From assembly GCF_034008315.1 (NCBI RefSeq), contig NZ_CP125377.1, positions 2,678,001 to 2,742,000 of the forward strand: 64,000 nucleotides of DNA, written 5' to 3'. Below are positions 1 to 9,012 of this stretch, in pieces. A program made the position numbers and the translations under genes. The DNA comes from Pseudomonas sp. P8_241. GTDB lineage: Bacteria; Pseudomonadota; Gammaproteobacteria; Pseudomonadales; Pseudomonadaceae. Position 1 is the first letter of the stretch, and every line of letters starts with the position of its first letter. The notes under the pieces are model-generated. The model saw only the letters and a list, made by a program, of their open reading frames with translations, was not told the origin of the DNA and did not search any database.

Positions 1-190
1 CGAGCAGGCCGGCGGTCGGCTCCATGGCCGGGAAAAACAGCTTGGGCAGAATGGTCGCCGACACCGCGCCATACAGGGTGAAGTCAAACCACTCCAAAGC
101 GGTACCAACGGTCGCGGCGGTCACCGCTTTGCGAGGCATGCGCGAATCATGAGTCTCGTGACTGGTTGTGCTCATTGAGGTGCTCGTCAT
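1..190 (-). CDS. MHS-family MFS transporter, N-terminal fragment
   Basis: Only the first 63 codons lie in the window; the gene runs off the left edge. The protein begins with a short polar segment and then reads TALEWFDFTLYG, the hallmark of the metabolite:H+ symporter branch of the major facilitator superfamily (carboxylate and aromatic acid importers such as the ShiA, ProP and KgtP relatives). The start chosen is the ATG at 190; an internal ATG at 175 is possible and neither has a strong Shine-Dalgarno sequence. It is divergent from a LysR gene, a usual arrangement for a regulated substrate importer. The substrate cannot be told from this fragment. Confidence 0.75.
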   Translation of the reverse strand, partial: MTSTSMSTTSHETHDSRMPRKAVTAATVGTALEWFDFTLYGAVSATILPKLFFPAMEPTAGLL

Positions 191-342
191 TGTTTTTATG
201 GTTACGGGATACCCATACGATTCCGTTCGGGCAGAGGCCTTTGCAGGAAGCGTTTGCAGTGGGTAGACATTAACGCATCGTCCCTACAGAATAATTATCA
301 AAATCACGACAAATAGATAAGCTGGCCTTATGGGTGAGGATC
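191..342. promoter_or_regulatory. Divergent promoter region between MHS transporter and LysR gene
   Basis: This 152-bp spacer separates two divergent genes and turns AT-rich from about 285 to 320, as expected for promoters and a LysR binding site. I could not pick a single convincing operator or -35/-10 pair. Confidence 0.4.
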
Positions 343-1227
343 ATGGAACTGCGTCATCTGAAAGCCTTTGTGGTCGCCGCCGACTTGCAGCACTTCAGCC
401 GGGCGGCAGAACAACTGGGTATTGCGCAACCGGCGCTGAGTCAATTGATGCGCACGCTTGAGTCCGAGCTGGGGCTGGCACTGTTCCGCCGGGAAAACCG
501 GGGCGTCGCGTTGACCGCTGCCGGCGAGGCGTTTTTGCCCCATGCGCGGCAGTCCATCGAGTCCAGCGAACTGGCGACTGCCGCTGCACGGCGTGCCCGA
601 CGCGGTGAAGTGGGGGAGATCAACATCGGCTACCACTCGGCGTTGTTCGAGGCCAACCTTCCGCAATTGCTGCGGCATTACTTCAGCACGTTCCCCGAAG
701 TCAAAGTGTCGCTGGTGGACGCGGGGATCCGCGCGCAGTTCGACAGTTTGCTGGACCACACACTCGACCTGGCCTTTGCCAGGGTGTTTAAGGATCACCT
801 GCCTGATCGTCTGCGCACCCATCATTTCAGTCAATCCCGGCTGGTTTTGCTGATCCCGGACAACCATGAACTGGCGGACAGCTTTAGCGGAGAACTGGCG
901 ACGTTGCGGCACGAGAAATTTGTGTTTTTGCAGGACAGTGCCGGCATCGGCCTGACCTCGCACACCCTCCAGGCGTGCCGGCAAAACCAGCTGCACCCCG
1001 AGAACATCATGTCTGTGCCGTCACTGATGAGCATCCCCGGATTGGTGGCGGCGGGTATCGGCTTGAGCATCGTGCCTGAAACCATGACCCGGTTGACCAT
1101 GCCAGGCATTCGGATCGTGCCGCTGGCGCAACCGGAAATGGTCAGCGAACTGTCGCTGATTTCCCGCATCGATGAGCGTTCCAGTGCGGTGCTGCACTTT
1201 ATTGAGGAGGCTCAGGGATGGGGATGA
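343..1227 (+). CDS. LysR-type transcriptional regulator
   Basis: A 294-residue LysR-type regulator. The N-terminal winged helix-turn-helix is clear (FSRAAEQLGIAQPALSQ around residues 18-34), followed by the linker helix and a periplasmic-binding-protein-like effector domain. The start was set at the ATG at 343 because GTGAGGA lies just upstream; a GTG at 334 would add only three residues. It is divergent from the MHS transporter fragment and 77 bp upstream of a DHA2 efflux gene, so either may be its target. The length is normal for the family. The effector is unknown. Confidence 0.9.
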   Translation: MELRHLKAFVVAADLQHFSRAAEQLGIAQPALSQLMRTLESELGLALFRRENRGVALTAAGEAFLPHARQSIESSELATAAARRARRGEVGEINIGYHSALFEANLPQLLRHYFSTFPEVKVSLVDAGIRAQFDSLLDHTLDLAFARVFKDHLPDRLRTHHFSQSRLVLLIPDNHELADSFSGELATLRHEKFVFLQDSAGIGLTSHTLQACRQNQLHPENIMSVPSLMSIPGLVAAGIGLSIVPETMTRLTMPGIRIVPLAQPEMVSELSLISRIDERSSAVLHFIEEAQGWG

Positions 1228-1304
1228 CCGCTATGCGTTTGGTGATATACCCCACTGTCGATAGTAAAGTGGCAACCAATGTCTTGATTCAACAGGGATG
1301 ACCT

Positions 1305-2696
1305 ATGTCTCAACGCCGTTCGATGTGGATTGCCCTGTTGGTCGCGGTCACCTTCTTCATGGAGAACCTCGACGCCACGGTGATCGCCACTGCGCTGCCG
1401 GACATGGCCAGGACGTTTGGTGTGCCGGTGGTGGATGTGAACATCGGGATGAGCGTCTACATGCTCGCGGTGGCGGTGTTCATCCCCATCAGCGGCTGGT
1501 TGGCCGATCGCTTTGGCTCAAGGCTGGTATTCAGTTCGGCAATCGTGCTGTTCAGCCTGTCTTCGCTGATGTGTGCATTGAGTGGCAGCCTGGAAACTTT
1601 TGTTGCCTCGCGCGTGCTGCAAGGCATCAGCGGCGCGATGATGGTCCCGGTCGGGCGCCTGGCGGTGCTGCGCACCACCGAAAAGAAAGACCTCGTGCGG
1701 GCGATATCCTTTATTACCTGGCCCGGTCTGGTTGCTCCGGTGCTTGGACCGCCCTTGGGCGGCTTGATCGTCACCCACGCCTCCTGGCCATGGATTTTCT
1801 ACCTCAATCTTCCATTAGGCGTGTTGGCCTTGGTGGCCGCGCTCCTGCTGATTCCCAGGCAAGAACACGTCGTTAACCGAACCTTTGATTTCAGTGGTTT
1901 TCTGCTGGCGGGCACTGCCAGCGCTGCACTGCTGTTTGGCGTCGAGATGCTGGGGCAAGGCCAAGCCAATTTGCTTCACGCACTGTTGCTCAGTGGGGCT
2001 GGTGTGGTGCTCGCGATCCTGGCCTGGCGACATATGCGCCGGCATGCACAGCCATTGCTGGCACTGGGGGTTCTGGGCATCCGCACATTCAGCGTCTGCT
2101 TGTGTGGTGGATCGATTTTCCGGATCGCCATCAGCGCCTTGCCGTTTCTCCTGCCGCTGATGTTTCAACTGGCCTTCGGCCTTTCTGCGCTGGATGCGGG
2201 GCTGTTGGTGCTGGCCGTCTTTGCGGGCAATCTGGCCATGAAACCGTTCACCTCGGCGGTGATGCAACGCTGGGGCTTTCGCCCGGTGTTGATGGTCAAT
2301 GGCGTGCTCGGCGTGCTGGCGATAGCGGCCTGTGCCTTGCTCGATGAACACATGAGCAGGGTGCTTGTCTTGTTGATTCTGTTCGTCGGGGGGTTGTCAC
2401 GCTCCATGCAGTTCACCGCGTTCAACACGTTGGGGTTTGCAGACGTTCCCAAGGAGCAGATGAGCGATGCTTCAACCTTGTTCAGTATGTTCTTCCAGCT
2501 CAGCATGGCGATGGGTGTTGCCGCAGGCGCATTGCTGTTGCGTCTTGCCATGAGCATCCACGGCAATACCGGGCACGCAGAAACACTCGACTTTCAGCTG
2601 ACGTTCCTTTGTGTTGCGGCGATTGGGGGGATTGCATTGCTGGACAACCTGCGCTTGCCACCCAAGGCAGGTGAGTCGGTCTTGCAGCGGGCATGA
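1305..2696 (+). CDS. DHA2-type MFS multidrug efflux transporter (EmrB/QacA-like)
   Basis: A 463-residue polytopic inner-membrane protein with the signatures of the 14-helix drug:H+ antiporter-2 group: NLDATVIATALPDM in the first helix (residues 21-34), motif A GWLADRFGSR (residues 64-73), and a glycine/proline-rich motif C in helix 5 (GLVAPVLGPPLGGLI). It probably exports hydrophobic or aromatic compounds by proton antiport. No membrane-fusion (EmrA-like) partner is adjacent. It follows the LysR gene in the same direction with a 77-bp gap that could hold its own promoter. The length fits the family. Confidence 0.88.
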   Translation: MSQRRSMWIALLVAVTFFMENLDATVIATALPDMARTFGVPVVDVNIGMSVYMLAVAVFIPISGWLADRFGSRLVFSSAIVLFSLSSLMCALSGSLETFVASRVLQGISGAMMVPVGRLAVLRTTEKKDLVRAISFITWPGLVAPVLGPPLGGLIVTHASWPWIFYLNLPLGVLALVAALLLIPRQEHVVNRTFDFSGFLLAGTASAALLFGVEMLGQGQANLLHALLLSGAGVVLAILAWRHMRRHAQPLLALGVLGIRTFSVCLCGGSIFRIAISALPFLLPLMFQLAFGLSALDAGLLVLAVFAGNLAMKPFTSAVMQRWGFRPVLMVNGVLGVLAIAACALLDEHMSRVLVLLILFVGGLSRSMQFTAFNTLGFADVPKEQMSDASTLFSMFFQLSMAMGVAAGALLLRLAMSIHGNTGHAETLDFQLTFLCVAAIGGIALLDNLRLPPKAGESVLQRA

Positions 2697-2709
2697 GAAA
2701 AGCGCTGAG

Positions 2710-2741
2710 CCGGTGTTGAGCGATGGCGTCTCAACACCCGG
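2710..2741. terminator. Stem-loop between convergent genes
   Basis: CCGGTGTTGAG and CTCAACACCCGG form a long stem around a loop of about nine bases, between the convergent efflux and pcaG genes. There is no U-tract on either strand, so it is at best a weak bidirectional terminator or transcript-end structure. Confidence 0.45.
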
Positions 2742-2750
2742 CCGGCGTGA

Positions 2751-3353
2751 TTAGAAGTCGAAGAACACGGTTTCCGCTTCGCCTTGAACATGAATATCGA
2801 ATCGGTAGGCCAGCTTGCCGTCAACCGTGCAGCGCCGGGCGATCAGGGATTCGCGCCGATGAGGTTGTTCAATCAGGTTCAAGACCGGATCGACGGCATT
2901 CGCCTGGGGTTCGTCGTCGAAATACAGGCGGGTCTGCAGGTGGATGTTGATGCCTCGGGCAAACAGCGCCACGTTGATGTGCGAAGCCATGGGAACGCCC
3001 GAGGCGTTTTTCACTACGCCCGGCTTGACGGTGTTGATCGTCCATTCGCCCACATCGGTCGTGGCGGTACGGCCAAAGCAGTTGAAGGGCTTTTCCAGAT
3101 CGAAAGCGCTGTCGTAGAGGCCATCGTGATTGGCCTGCCAAAACTCCAGAAACGCGTCACGAATCAAGTGGCCGTTACCGTCGTAAACGTGACCCATCAA
3201 CAGAATGTGCTCACCTGGCGCGCCAGGTTTTGCCATCAGGTTCCAGATTTCCTGATCGCGCGGCGGGTTTCCGGCGGCTTCCAGTGCCAGTCCGATATGG
3301 ACATAGGGGCCTGCGGTTTGCGACGGCGTCTCGGGCAGAAGTTGAACGGGCAT
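2751..3353 (-). CDS. pcaG: Protocatechuate 3,4-dioxygenase alpha subunit
   Basis: A 200-residue intradiol dioxygenase-fold protein beginning MPVQLLPETPSQTAGPYVHIG, the typical PcaG N-terminus. The alpha subunit lacks the iron ligands and packs with PcaH to form the cytoplasmic alpha-beta oligomer that cleaves protocatechuate between its two hydroxyls to give 3-carboxy-cis,cis-muconate in the beta-ketoadipate pathway. It lies 12 bp downstream of pcaH on the same strand and is certainly co-transcribed with it. No other pca ring-fission genes follow, so the rest of the pathway must be elsewhere. Confidence 0.95.
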   Translation of the reverse strand: MPVQLLPETPSQTAGPYVHIGLALEAAGNPPRDQEIWNLMAKPGAPGEHILLMGHVYDGNGHLIRDAFLEFWQANHDGLYDSAFDLEKPFNCFGRTATTDVGEWTINTVKPGVVKNASGVPMASHINVALFARGINIHLQTRLYFDDEPQANAVDPVLNLIEQPHRRESLIARRCTVDGKLAYRFDIHVQGEAETVFFDF

Positions 3354-3365
3354 GTGCAGGCCTCC

Positions 3366-4085
3366 TCAGCGGTTTTCGAAGTGGGTCTTGCGCTGGCCGC
3401 GCAGGACGATATCAAAGCGATAAGCCAGGCAATCCATAGGATTGGCCATGCTCATATCGAGTTTGGCGATCAGGCTTTGCACCGCTTCCTGATTGGCGAT
3501 CGACTTGACGATCGGGCACATGGGGATCAACGGATCGCCTTCGAAATACAGCTGGGTAATCAGGCGCGTGGCAATGGACGGGCCGCTGATGGAGACATGG
3601 ATATGCGCCGGCCGCCAGTCGTTGGGACCATTGCGCCATGGGTAAGGGCCGGGTTTGACGGTGCGGAAGCTATAGTTGCCATCGCGGTCGGTCAATGCTC
3701 GGCCGACGCCACCGAAGTTCGGATCAAGGGGGGCCAGATAACTGTCTTTCTTATGCCGGTAACGGCCACCGGCATTGGCTTGCCACATCTCCACCAGGGT
3801 GTGGGGGATCGGCTTGCCGTACTGATCACAGACACGACCGGCGACGATGATGCGTTCGCCAATGGGCAGGCCACCGTGATTGAAATTCAACAGCAGATCG
3901 TTATCGTGCTGACCCATCTTCAGATGGGAGAAGTCCGGGCCGCTGGTCTCGGATAAAGACTGGGGGATGCTCACCAGTGCCTGGCGTGGGGATCGCAGGA
4001 TGGAAGTCTTGTAGTCCGGTGTCAGGGCTTTTGGATGCCAATTACGGTCACGAATGACGAAGCGGCTGTCGTGCGCATCAGACAT
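3366..4085 (-). CDS. pcaH: Protocatechuate 3,4-dioxygenase beta subunit
   Basis: A 239-residue catalytic subunit. The four non-haem Fe(III) ligands of the family are visible: Tyr109 (GGRYRHKKD), Tyr148 (GPYPWRN), His161 and His163 (PAHIHVS). The start is the ATG at 4085 (MSDAHDSRF), which matches known PcaH length; the frame stays open upstream to 4175, but that extension is not PcaH-like. The gene heads the pcaHG operon and lies just downstream of pcaQ on the same strand, with a LysR-type operator at 4200-4221. Confidence 0.96.
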   Translation of the reverse strand: MSDAHDSRFVIRDRNWHPKALTPDYKTSILRSPRQALVSIPQSLSETSGPDFSHLKMGQHDNDLLLNFNHGGLPIGERIIVAGRVCDQYGKPIPHTLVEMWQANAGGRYRHKKDSYLAPLDPNFGGVGRALTDRDGNYSFRTVKPGPYPWRNGPNDWRPAHIHVSISGPSIATRLITQLYFEGDPLIPMCPIVKSIANQEAVQSLIAKLDMSMANPMDCLAYRFDIVLRGQRKTHFENR

Positions 4086-4199
4086 GTCGTTTTTCCTGTT
4101 GTTATGGTTGGACGGAGGCGGGCACTGCCTTGGCAGCGACGTGACACCCAGTTTCCGCTTGTGCGACCCAACCAAAAAATGAAAAAACCGACTTGATGC

Positions 4200-4221
4200 A
4201 TATCCATATGGTTATGGATAT
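4200..4221. promoter_or_regulatory. Candidate PcaQ operator upstream of pcaHG
   Basis: A perfect inverted repeat with 9-bp arms, ATATCCATA-N4-TATGGATAT. Read on the minus strand it contains ATAACC-N4-GGATAT, close to the PcaQ box described in rhizobia (ATAACC-N4-GGTTAA, recalled from the literature). It overlaps the stop codon of the upstream pcaQ gene (4212-4214) and lies about 115 bp before the pcaH start, where a LysR activator would bind. Confidence 0.7.
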
Positions 4222-5174
4222 TTTCCCTCACGATATTCTTCTCCGACCTCACGCAACGCTTCCACGCACCACTGAGCCGCCGTTGTCACGGGCAATACAG
4301 GATTGGTGCACAGCCCTACAGAGCCCCCTGGTTCACGCATTCCAAGATCCAGCTCTACCAGATCGCCTTGCCGCAAATCCTGTCTGACCGCATCGAATGG
4401 CGCGACCCAGATGGCCTGACTGCATTGCACGTAGCGCCGGCTCAGCGCCACCGAAAGGGTTTCCAGGCGTTGACGTGATGGTGTTATGCCGTGCTGCACA
4501 AACAGGCTGTCGGCGAACTTGCGGATCGTCGTCCCTGCCGAGGGTAATACCAGCGGATAGTCTTCGAGGTTTTTATGCCCCAGCGGATCAGCGAGCAATG
4601 GATGGCCGTTACGGACCACCAGGGTCATGGATTCGCTGTAGAGGTGTTCGAACGTCAGCCCGAGAATCAAAGGGCTATCGGTCATTCTGCCCACCACCAG
4701 ATCCAGTTCTCCGACTCGCAGCCGGGACAGCAAATAGGCGCTCGGCCCGGTCACGACATTGACCACCAATGCCGGATGACGCTGGTGTAGACGGGATACG
4801 ATTTCAGGCACCAACAGACTTTCGACCGTGGACAGCGCACCGAGCTGCACGGTAATGGGTTCATGTACCCCGGAGCGCAAACTGTTGACCCCTTCACGCA
4901 GCGATTGCACGCTCGGGCCCGCATAGCGCAAAAAGGCCACTCCAGCCTCGGTCAGTGTCGAGCCCTTTTTACTCCGTTCAAACAGAGTGGCTTGCAGCAG
5001 GGATTCCAGTTCTTTGAGCGTCTTGGAAAGCGCGGGCTGGCTGATGGCCAACTTATCGCAAGCACGTGCCAGGCTGCCCTGGCGCGCCACTTCGAGAAAA
5101 CACACCAGATGACGGAATTTGATTCGGGTATCGATGTTCAATCGGCTGCTCTGCCTATGGGGTATGGCATCCAT
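4212..5174 (-). CDS. pcaQ: LysR-type activator of protocatechuate genes (PcaQ-like)
   Basis: A LysR-type regulator of about 320 residues. Its conserved N-terminus (IDTRIKFRHLVCFLEVARQG, then AISQPALSKTL in the HTH) is the PcaQ pattern, and it sits directly upstream of pcaHG. PcaQ proteins activate protocatechuate genes in response to pathway carboxylates such as beta-carboxy-cis,cis-muconate. The start is uncertain: ATG 5174 was chosen; ATG 5225 would add 17 residues, and a TTG just before the IDTRIKF block is also possible. None has a strong Shine-Dalgarno. Its last codons double as part of the putative operator. Confidence 0.85.
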   Translation of the reverse strand: MDAIPHRQSSRLNIDTRIKFRHLVCFLEVARQGSLARACDKLAISQPALSKTLKELESLLQATLFERSKKGSTLTEAGVAFLRYAGPSVQSLREGVNSLRSGVHEPITVQLGALSTVESLLVPEIVSRLHQRHPALVVNVVTGPSAYLLSRLRVGELDLVVGRMTDSPLILGLTFEHLYSESMTLVVRNGHPLLADPLGHKNLEDYPLVLPSAGTTIRKFADSLFVQHGITPSRQRLETLSVALSRRYVQCSQAIWVAPFDAVRQDLRQGDLVELDLGMREPGGSVGLCTNPVLPVTTAAQWCVEALREVGEEYREGKYP

Positions 5175-5396
5175 TATTGTCGAATGCGAAGCGTTCGGGC
5201 AGTTGAACTGTACTGCGCTGGTCATTTTCTGCCATCAATCACTCAAAGCCACCTTGCGTCATCCGGTCAAATCTTGAGTAAAAAGACAAACACACCTTGG
5301 GCCGCAGCTTCGTCCACTACTCTTTTTCTCGCCTTCAGACTTCGTTAAGAAATGCCTTGGATACTGCTCCCGGATTGCTCCCTGGAGGTGTCTTCA

Positions 5397-6074
5397 ATGT
5401 CCGATTTCAACTGGAACACTCAGTTGCCGCTGCGCTTTGGCCAAGCGCAAACACCACAGATGCATCTCGTCAGAGCATTGCCGGACGACCCGCAACGGGA
5501 CGCCTTCGAAGCCTTCATCCAGCAACGTTTTCGCAAGGCACACGGAGCCGACATTCGCCATTTCATGCCGCAACTGTTTGGTATGAACGATGCGGCGGGG
5601 GCGTTGTGCGCCGTGGTCGGCGTGCGTCTGGCCAGTGCCGGTCCCCTGTTTCTGGAGGCTTATCTGGACGAGGCGATTGATCCGCTGATCAGTGCGGTCG
5701 CCGATCAGACCGTGGACCGCTCGGCCATCGTCGAAGTGGGCAATCTGGCGGCCAGCGACACCGCAAGCGCCCGAGTGAGCATCATCGCGATGACCTACCT
5801 GCTGGCCATGGGAGGACTGGAGTGGGTCGCCTTTACCGGGAACCTGGGGCTGGTGAACAGCTTTCATCGTCTTGGTTTGAAACCGGTGACGCTATGTGCT
5901 GCCGACCCTGCGCGCCTGGGTGAGGACCGCCATGCCTGGGGCAGCTACTACGACAGCAAACCATGGGTTCACGTGGGCAACATCCGTTGCGGATTCATTC
6001 ATTTATGCAGCATGGGTCTGTTCAGTCGCATGGGGTTGCCAACCACCCTTGCAGGAGCCTTCCATGTCGCCTGA
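5397..6074 (+). CDS. Thermostable-hemolysin-family protein (GNAT-like fold)
   Basis: A 225-residue cytoplasmic-looking protein that I recognise as the thermostable hemolysin family (PF12261, named after a Vibrio protein; now placed near the N-acyltransferase fold). Supporting blocks are FIQQRFRKAHGADIRHFMPQ, AVVGVRLASAGPLFLEAYLD and IVEVGNLAA. The start at 5397 follows CCTGGAGGTG, a good Shine-Dalgarno. No signal peptide is seen. The gene opens a run of overlapping genes, and its stop overlaps the ligase start by 11 bases. Given that context an acyltransferase role is as likely as cytolysis; this is inference. Confidence 0.75.
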   Translation: MSDFNWNTQLPLRFGQAQTPQMHLVRALPDDPQRDAFEAFIQQRFRKAHGADIRHFMPQLFGMNDAAGALCAVVGVRLASAGPLFLEAYLDEAIDPLISAVADQTVDRSAIVEVGNLAASDTASARVSIIAMTYLLAMGGLEWVAFTGNLGLVNSFHRLGLKPVTLCAADPARLGEDRHAWGSYYDSKPWVHVGNIRCGFIHLCSMGLFSRMGLPTTLAGAFHVA

Positions 6075-7545
6075 ACTGGAACGTTTCCAACAGACCCTGC
6101 GCGATCATGCCGAGCGAAAAACCAACGCCACCGCATTGTGGGACGACCAGCAGAAGCTGGACTACGCCACGCTGTATGCCGAAGTGACGTATCGCCAGCA
6201 GCGCCTGCGCAATGAGCAGGTCAAGGTTGTCGCTCTGGCACTGGACAACGGCGTAGACGCCATGCTCTGGGATCTGGCAGCACTTTTCGAAGGCCTGACC
6301 TGTGTGGCCTTGCCGCCCTTTTTCAGTCCGGCGCAACGCAGGCATTGCCTGGAACACAGTCAGGCCGAACGGGTGATTGCCGAGCCACGAATGGACGGCG
6401 AACTGCAAGCGGCCGAGTATCAGAAGTACGGTGAGTTCTGGCGTCGCTCATTCGCTGGCACAGACCGGATGCCCGAAGGCACCGCCAAATTGACGTTCAC
6501 CTCGGGTACCACAGGCACACCGAAGGGTGTTTGTTTGAGTGCCCAAAGCATTCTGCGAGTCACCCGTGAGCTGGACCTGGCCAGCAAACCCACCGACCCA
6601 CAGCACCACCTGGCCCTGCTGCCGTTGGCCATTTTGCTTGAGAACATCGGTTGTTATGCCGCGCTGTCTGCCGGCGCGACATTGAGCCTGCCCAGCCAGA
6701 AAACCCTGGGGGTTCAAGGCGCAAGCGGTGTCGATGTACCGCAGCTGTTGAGATGCCTGTCCAGCCGATCTCCTCAGAGCCTGATTTTAGTGCCTCAGTT
6801 ACTGCTGGTGCTGGTCAGCGCTGCCGAACAGAAAGCCTTCGACCCGCGGCATCTGCGTTTTGCCGCTGTGGGCGGCGCCCGGGTTTGCGAGGACTTGCTG
6901 CATCGTGCACAGCGTGTGGGAGTCCCGGTTTATGAAGGTTATGGACTGTCGGAATGTGCCTCGGTGGTGTGTCTCAACCGCCCGCAAGCGCGCCGCCCCG
7001 GCAGTGTCGGGCAGCCATTGCCCCATGTGGAGATTCGCCTGGCGGACGACGGCGAAGTGCTCATCAAGGGTGCAACCTTGCTGGGCTACCTGGGAGAGGC
7101 ACCACACACCACTCAATGGTGGCCCAGCGGGGATCTGGGCGAGTTCGACGCCGAAGGTTTTCTTTACCTCAAGGGGCGCAAGAAACATCAGTTCGTGACC
7201 AGTTTCGGTCGCAACGTAAACCCCGAGTGGGTGGAGGCCGAACTGACCCAGCGCCGTCATGTTGCCCAGGCCTTCGTGTACGGCGAAGCCATGGCGCACA
7301 ACCATGCGCTGCTCTGGCCTCTTCGTCAGGACTGTACCGACGATCAGCTGGCCGCCACCGTCGCGCAGGCCAACGAGGCTTTGCCCGAGTACGCGCGGAT
7401 TCGTCACTGGACCCGGCTCGACCAACCCTTCACGCCCGCCAACGGTTTGCTCACCGCCAATGGCCGGCCTCGCCGTGATGCCATTGTCGAACACTATCGG
7501 GTGCAACTGAGCGAATCGGTCGTTGCCGAGGAGTACGTGCCATGA
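6064..7545 (+). CDS. AMP-binding acyl-CoA/acyl-acid ligase
   Basis: A 493-residue member of the ANL adenylate-forming superfamily. It shows the phosphate loop LTFTSGTTGTPKG (about residues 143-155), YEGYGLSE (A5 motif), and the hinge region PSGDLGEFD followed by a C-terminal domain beginning KGRKKHQFVTSFGRNVNPEW. It should activate a carboxylic acid, probably a fatty or aryl acid, as an acyl-AMP. No CoA- or carrier-specific residue can be assigned. The start ATG 6064 lies inside the end of the upstream gene and follows GCAGGAG; the 3' end overlaps the next start as ATGA. Translational coupling implies a shared pathway. Confidence 0.88.
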   Translation: MSPELERFQQTLRDHAERKTNATALWDDQQKLDYATLYAEVTYRQQRLRNEQVKVVALALDNGVDAMLWDLAALFEGLTCVALPPFFSPAQRRHCLEHSQAERVIAEPRMDGELQAAEYQKYGEFWRRSFAGTDRMPEGTAKLTFTSGTTGTPKGVCLSAQSILRVTRELDLASKPTDPQHHLALLPLAILLENIGCYAALSAGATLSLPSQKTLGVQGASGVDVPQLLRCLSSRSPQSLILVPQLLLVLVSAAEQKAFDPRHLRFAAVGGARVCEDLLHRAQRVGVPVYEGYGLSECASVVCLNRPQARRPGSVGQPLPHVEIRLADDGEVLIKGATLLGYLGEAPHTTQWWPSGDLGEFDAEGFLYLKGRKKHQFVTSFGRNVNPEWVEAELTQRRHVAQAFVYGEAMAHNHALLWPLRQDCTDDQLAATVAQANEALPEYARIRHWTRLDQPFTPANGLLTANGRPRRDAIVEHYRVQLSESVVAEEYVP

Positions 7546-8216
7546 GTTTTTTTGATGCGCTGCAAGAAGCCACTCACCAAGAACGTCTTGAGTTGTTCAA
7601 CGTGCCGATCATTCGTGATGCGCTGGAGGGCAACGTCAGCCTGCAAAGTTACCGGGCCTTTCTGGAACAGGCCTATTACCACGTGCGCCATACCGTTCCG
7701 TTGATGATGGCCTGCGGGGCACGCCTGCCATCACGTCTGGAATGGCTGCGCGAAGCGGTGTGTGAATACATCGAGGACGAGTATGGCCACGAGCAGTGGG
7801 TACTCAATGACATCGAAGCCTGCGGCGGCGACAAGGAGGCTGTGCGCGAGGGACGTCCGTCCTTGCCGATCGAACTGATGGTCAGCTACCTCTACGACTT
7901 GATTGCCCGGGCCAACCCGGTGGGGTTGTTCGGCATGGTCAACGTGCTCGAAGGTACCAGCATCGCGCTGGCTACCCGCGCCGCCGGGAGCATTCGCGAA
8001 CACCTGAGCCTGCCGGAAAGTGCCTTCAGTTATCTCAGTTCCCACGGCTCGCTGGATATAGAACACATGCAGACCTTCCGCCGACTGATGGACAAGCTGC
8101 AAGACCCGGATGATCAGGCCACCGTCATTGAGGCTTCAAAAGTGGTCTATCGGCTCTACGCCGGTATGTTCCGTGGCTTGCCGCGTGACGGGGAGAGCCT
8201 GCATGCGCCTTTCTGA
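7542..8216 (+). CDS. TenA/PqqC-fold (haem-oxygenase-like) putative metal oxidase
   Basis: A 224-residue all-helical protein of the TenA/THI-4/PqqC type. Acidic and histidine positions expected for a haem-oxygenase-like di-iron oxidase are present: Glu42 and His47/His50 in the first core helix, E80-Y-G-H83, Glu137 in VLEGTS, and His168, Asp172 and His175 near the end. The pattern resembles UndA-type oxidases that act on activated or free acids, rather than thiaminase TenA, though the exact ligand set must be checked by structure. It overlaps the ligase by ATGA and the SDR by 14 bases. Confidence 0.75.
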   Translation: MSFFDALQEATHQERLELFNVPIIRDALEGNVSLQSYRAFLEQAYYHVRHTVPLMMACGARLPSRLEWLREAVCEYIEDEYGHEQWVLNDIEACGGDKEAVREGRPSLPIELMVSYLYDLIARANPVGLFGMVNVLEGTSIALATRAAGSIREHLSLPESAFSYLSSHGSLDIEHMQTFRRLMDKLQDPDDQATVIEASKVVYRLYAGMFRGLPRDGESLHAPF

Positions 8217-9012
8217 AGCTCGCGTCGTGTTGACTGGTGCCAGCGGTGGTATCGGTCTGGCAATCGCCACAGCACTGTGCGTCAGTGGTGCCCATGTGTT
8301 GGCAGTGGCGCGGCATCGGGGACCGTTGGAGCCTTTGCTCAAGCGCTACCCGCAAAACCTGTGCTGGGTGGACGCCGACCTGACCCTCCTCGCCGAGCGT
8401 CGCGAGGTGCTGGCCGAGGCCGAAAGCATGGGCGGCATTAACCTGCTGATCAATGCTGCCGGGGTCAATCATTTCTCCATGCTCGAACAACTGGATGACT
8501 GCGAGATCAACGCGATGCTGGCGGTGAACATCAGTGCACCTGTCTGCCTGACCAAACTCTTGCTGCCACTGCTCAAGCAGGCCACCAGTGCCATGGTGGT
8601 GAACGTTGGTTCGACCTATGGCTCCATTGGCTATCCCGGCTATGCCAGTTATTGCGCCACCAAGTTTGCCCTGCGTGGGTTTTCCGAAGCCTTGCGCCGG
8701 GAGCTGGCAGATACGCGCGTCGGCGTACTCTACGTCGCCCCGCGGGCCACTCGCACCAGCATGAACAGCCCGGCAGCCCAAGCGCTGAACGATGCGCTCA
8801 AGACCAACGTCGACGATCCGCAAACCGTGGCGGCCGCGGTGATTCACGCCATTGCCGGTGACCGTCGCGATCTGTACCTGGGCTGGCCGGAGCGCTTTTT
8901 CGTACGTCTCAATAGCCTGCTGCCCCAACTGGTGGACAGAGGCCTGCGCAAGCAATTGCCGTTGATTCGCCGCTTGAGCAAGAAACCCGACCAGGAGAGC
9001 CTCAAACCATGA
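8203..9012 (+). CDS. Short-chain dehydrogenase/reductase
   Basis: A 269-residue classical SDR with cofactor loop TGASGGIG (residues 11-18), NAAG (84-87), catalytic Ser137 in NVGSTYG and Tyr150-x3-Lys154 (YCATK). After the Rossmann domain the protein has a basic C-terminal extension ending in a lysine-rich tail (GLRKQLPLIRRLSKKPD), suggesting membrane-surface association of the sort seen in lipid-modifying SDRs. The start at 8203 lies within the preceding gene, so translation is probably coupled. The likely job is reduction or oxidation of the product of the ligase/oxidase pair. Confidence 0.88.
   Translation: MRLSEARVVLTGASGGIGLAIATALCVSGAHVLAVARHRGPLEPLLKRYPQNLCWVDADLTLLAERREVLAEAESMGGINLLINAAGVNHFSMLEQLDDCEINAMLAVNISAPVCLTKLLLPLLKQATSAMVVNVGSTYGSIGYPGYASYCATKFALRGFSEALRRELADTRVGVLYVAPRATRTSMNSPAAQALNDALKTNVDDPQTVAAAVIHAIAGDRRDLYLGWPERFFVRLNSLLPQLVDRGLRKQLPLIRRLSKKPDQESLKP

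Noticed and set aside
2784..3956. A 390-codon plus-strand frame opposite pcaG and pcaH
   Set aside because: pcaGH show iron ligands and correct length; the opposite frame has no recognisable features.
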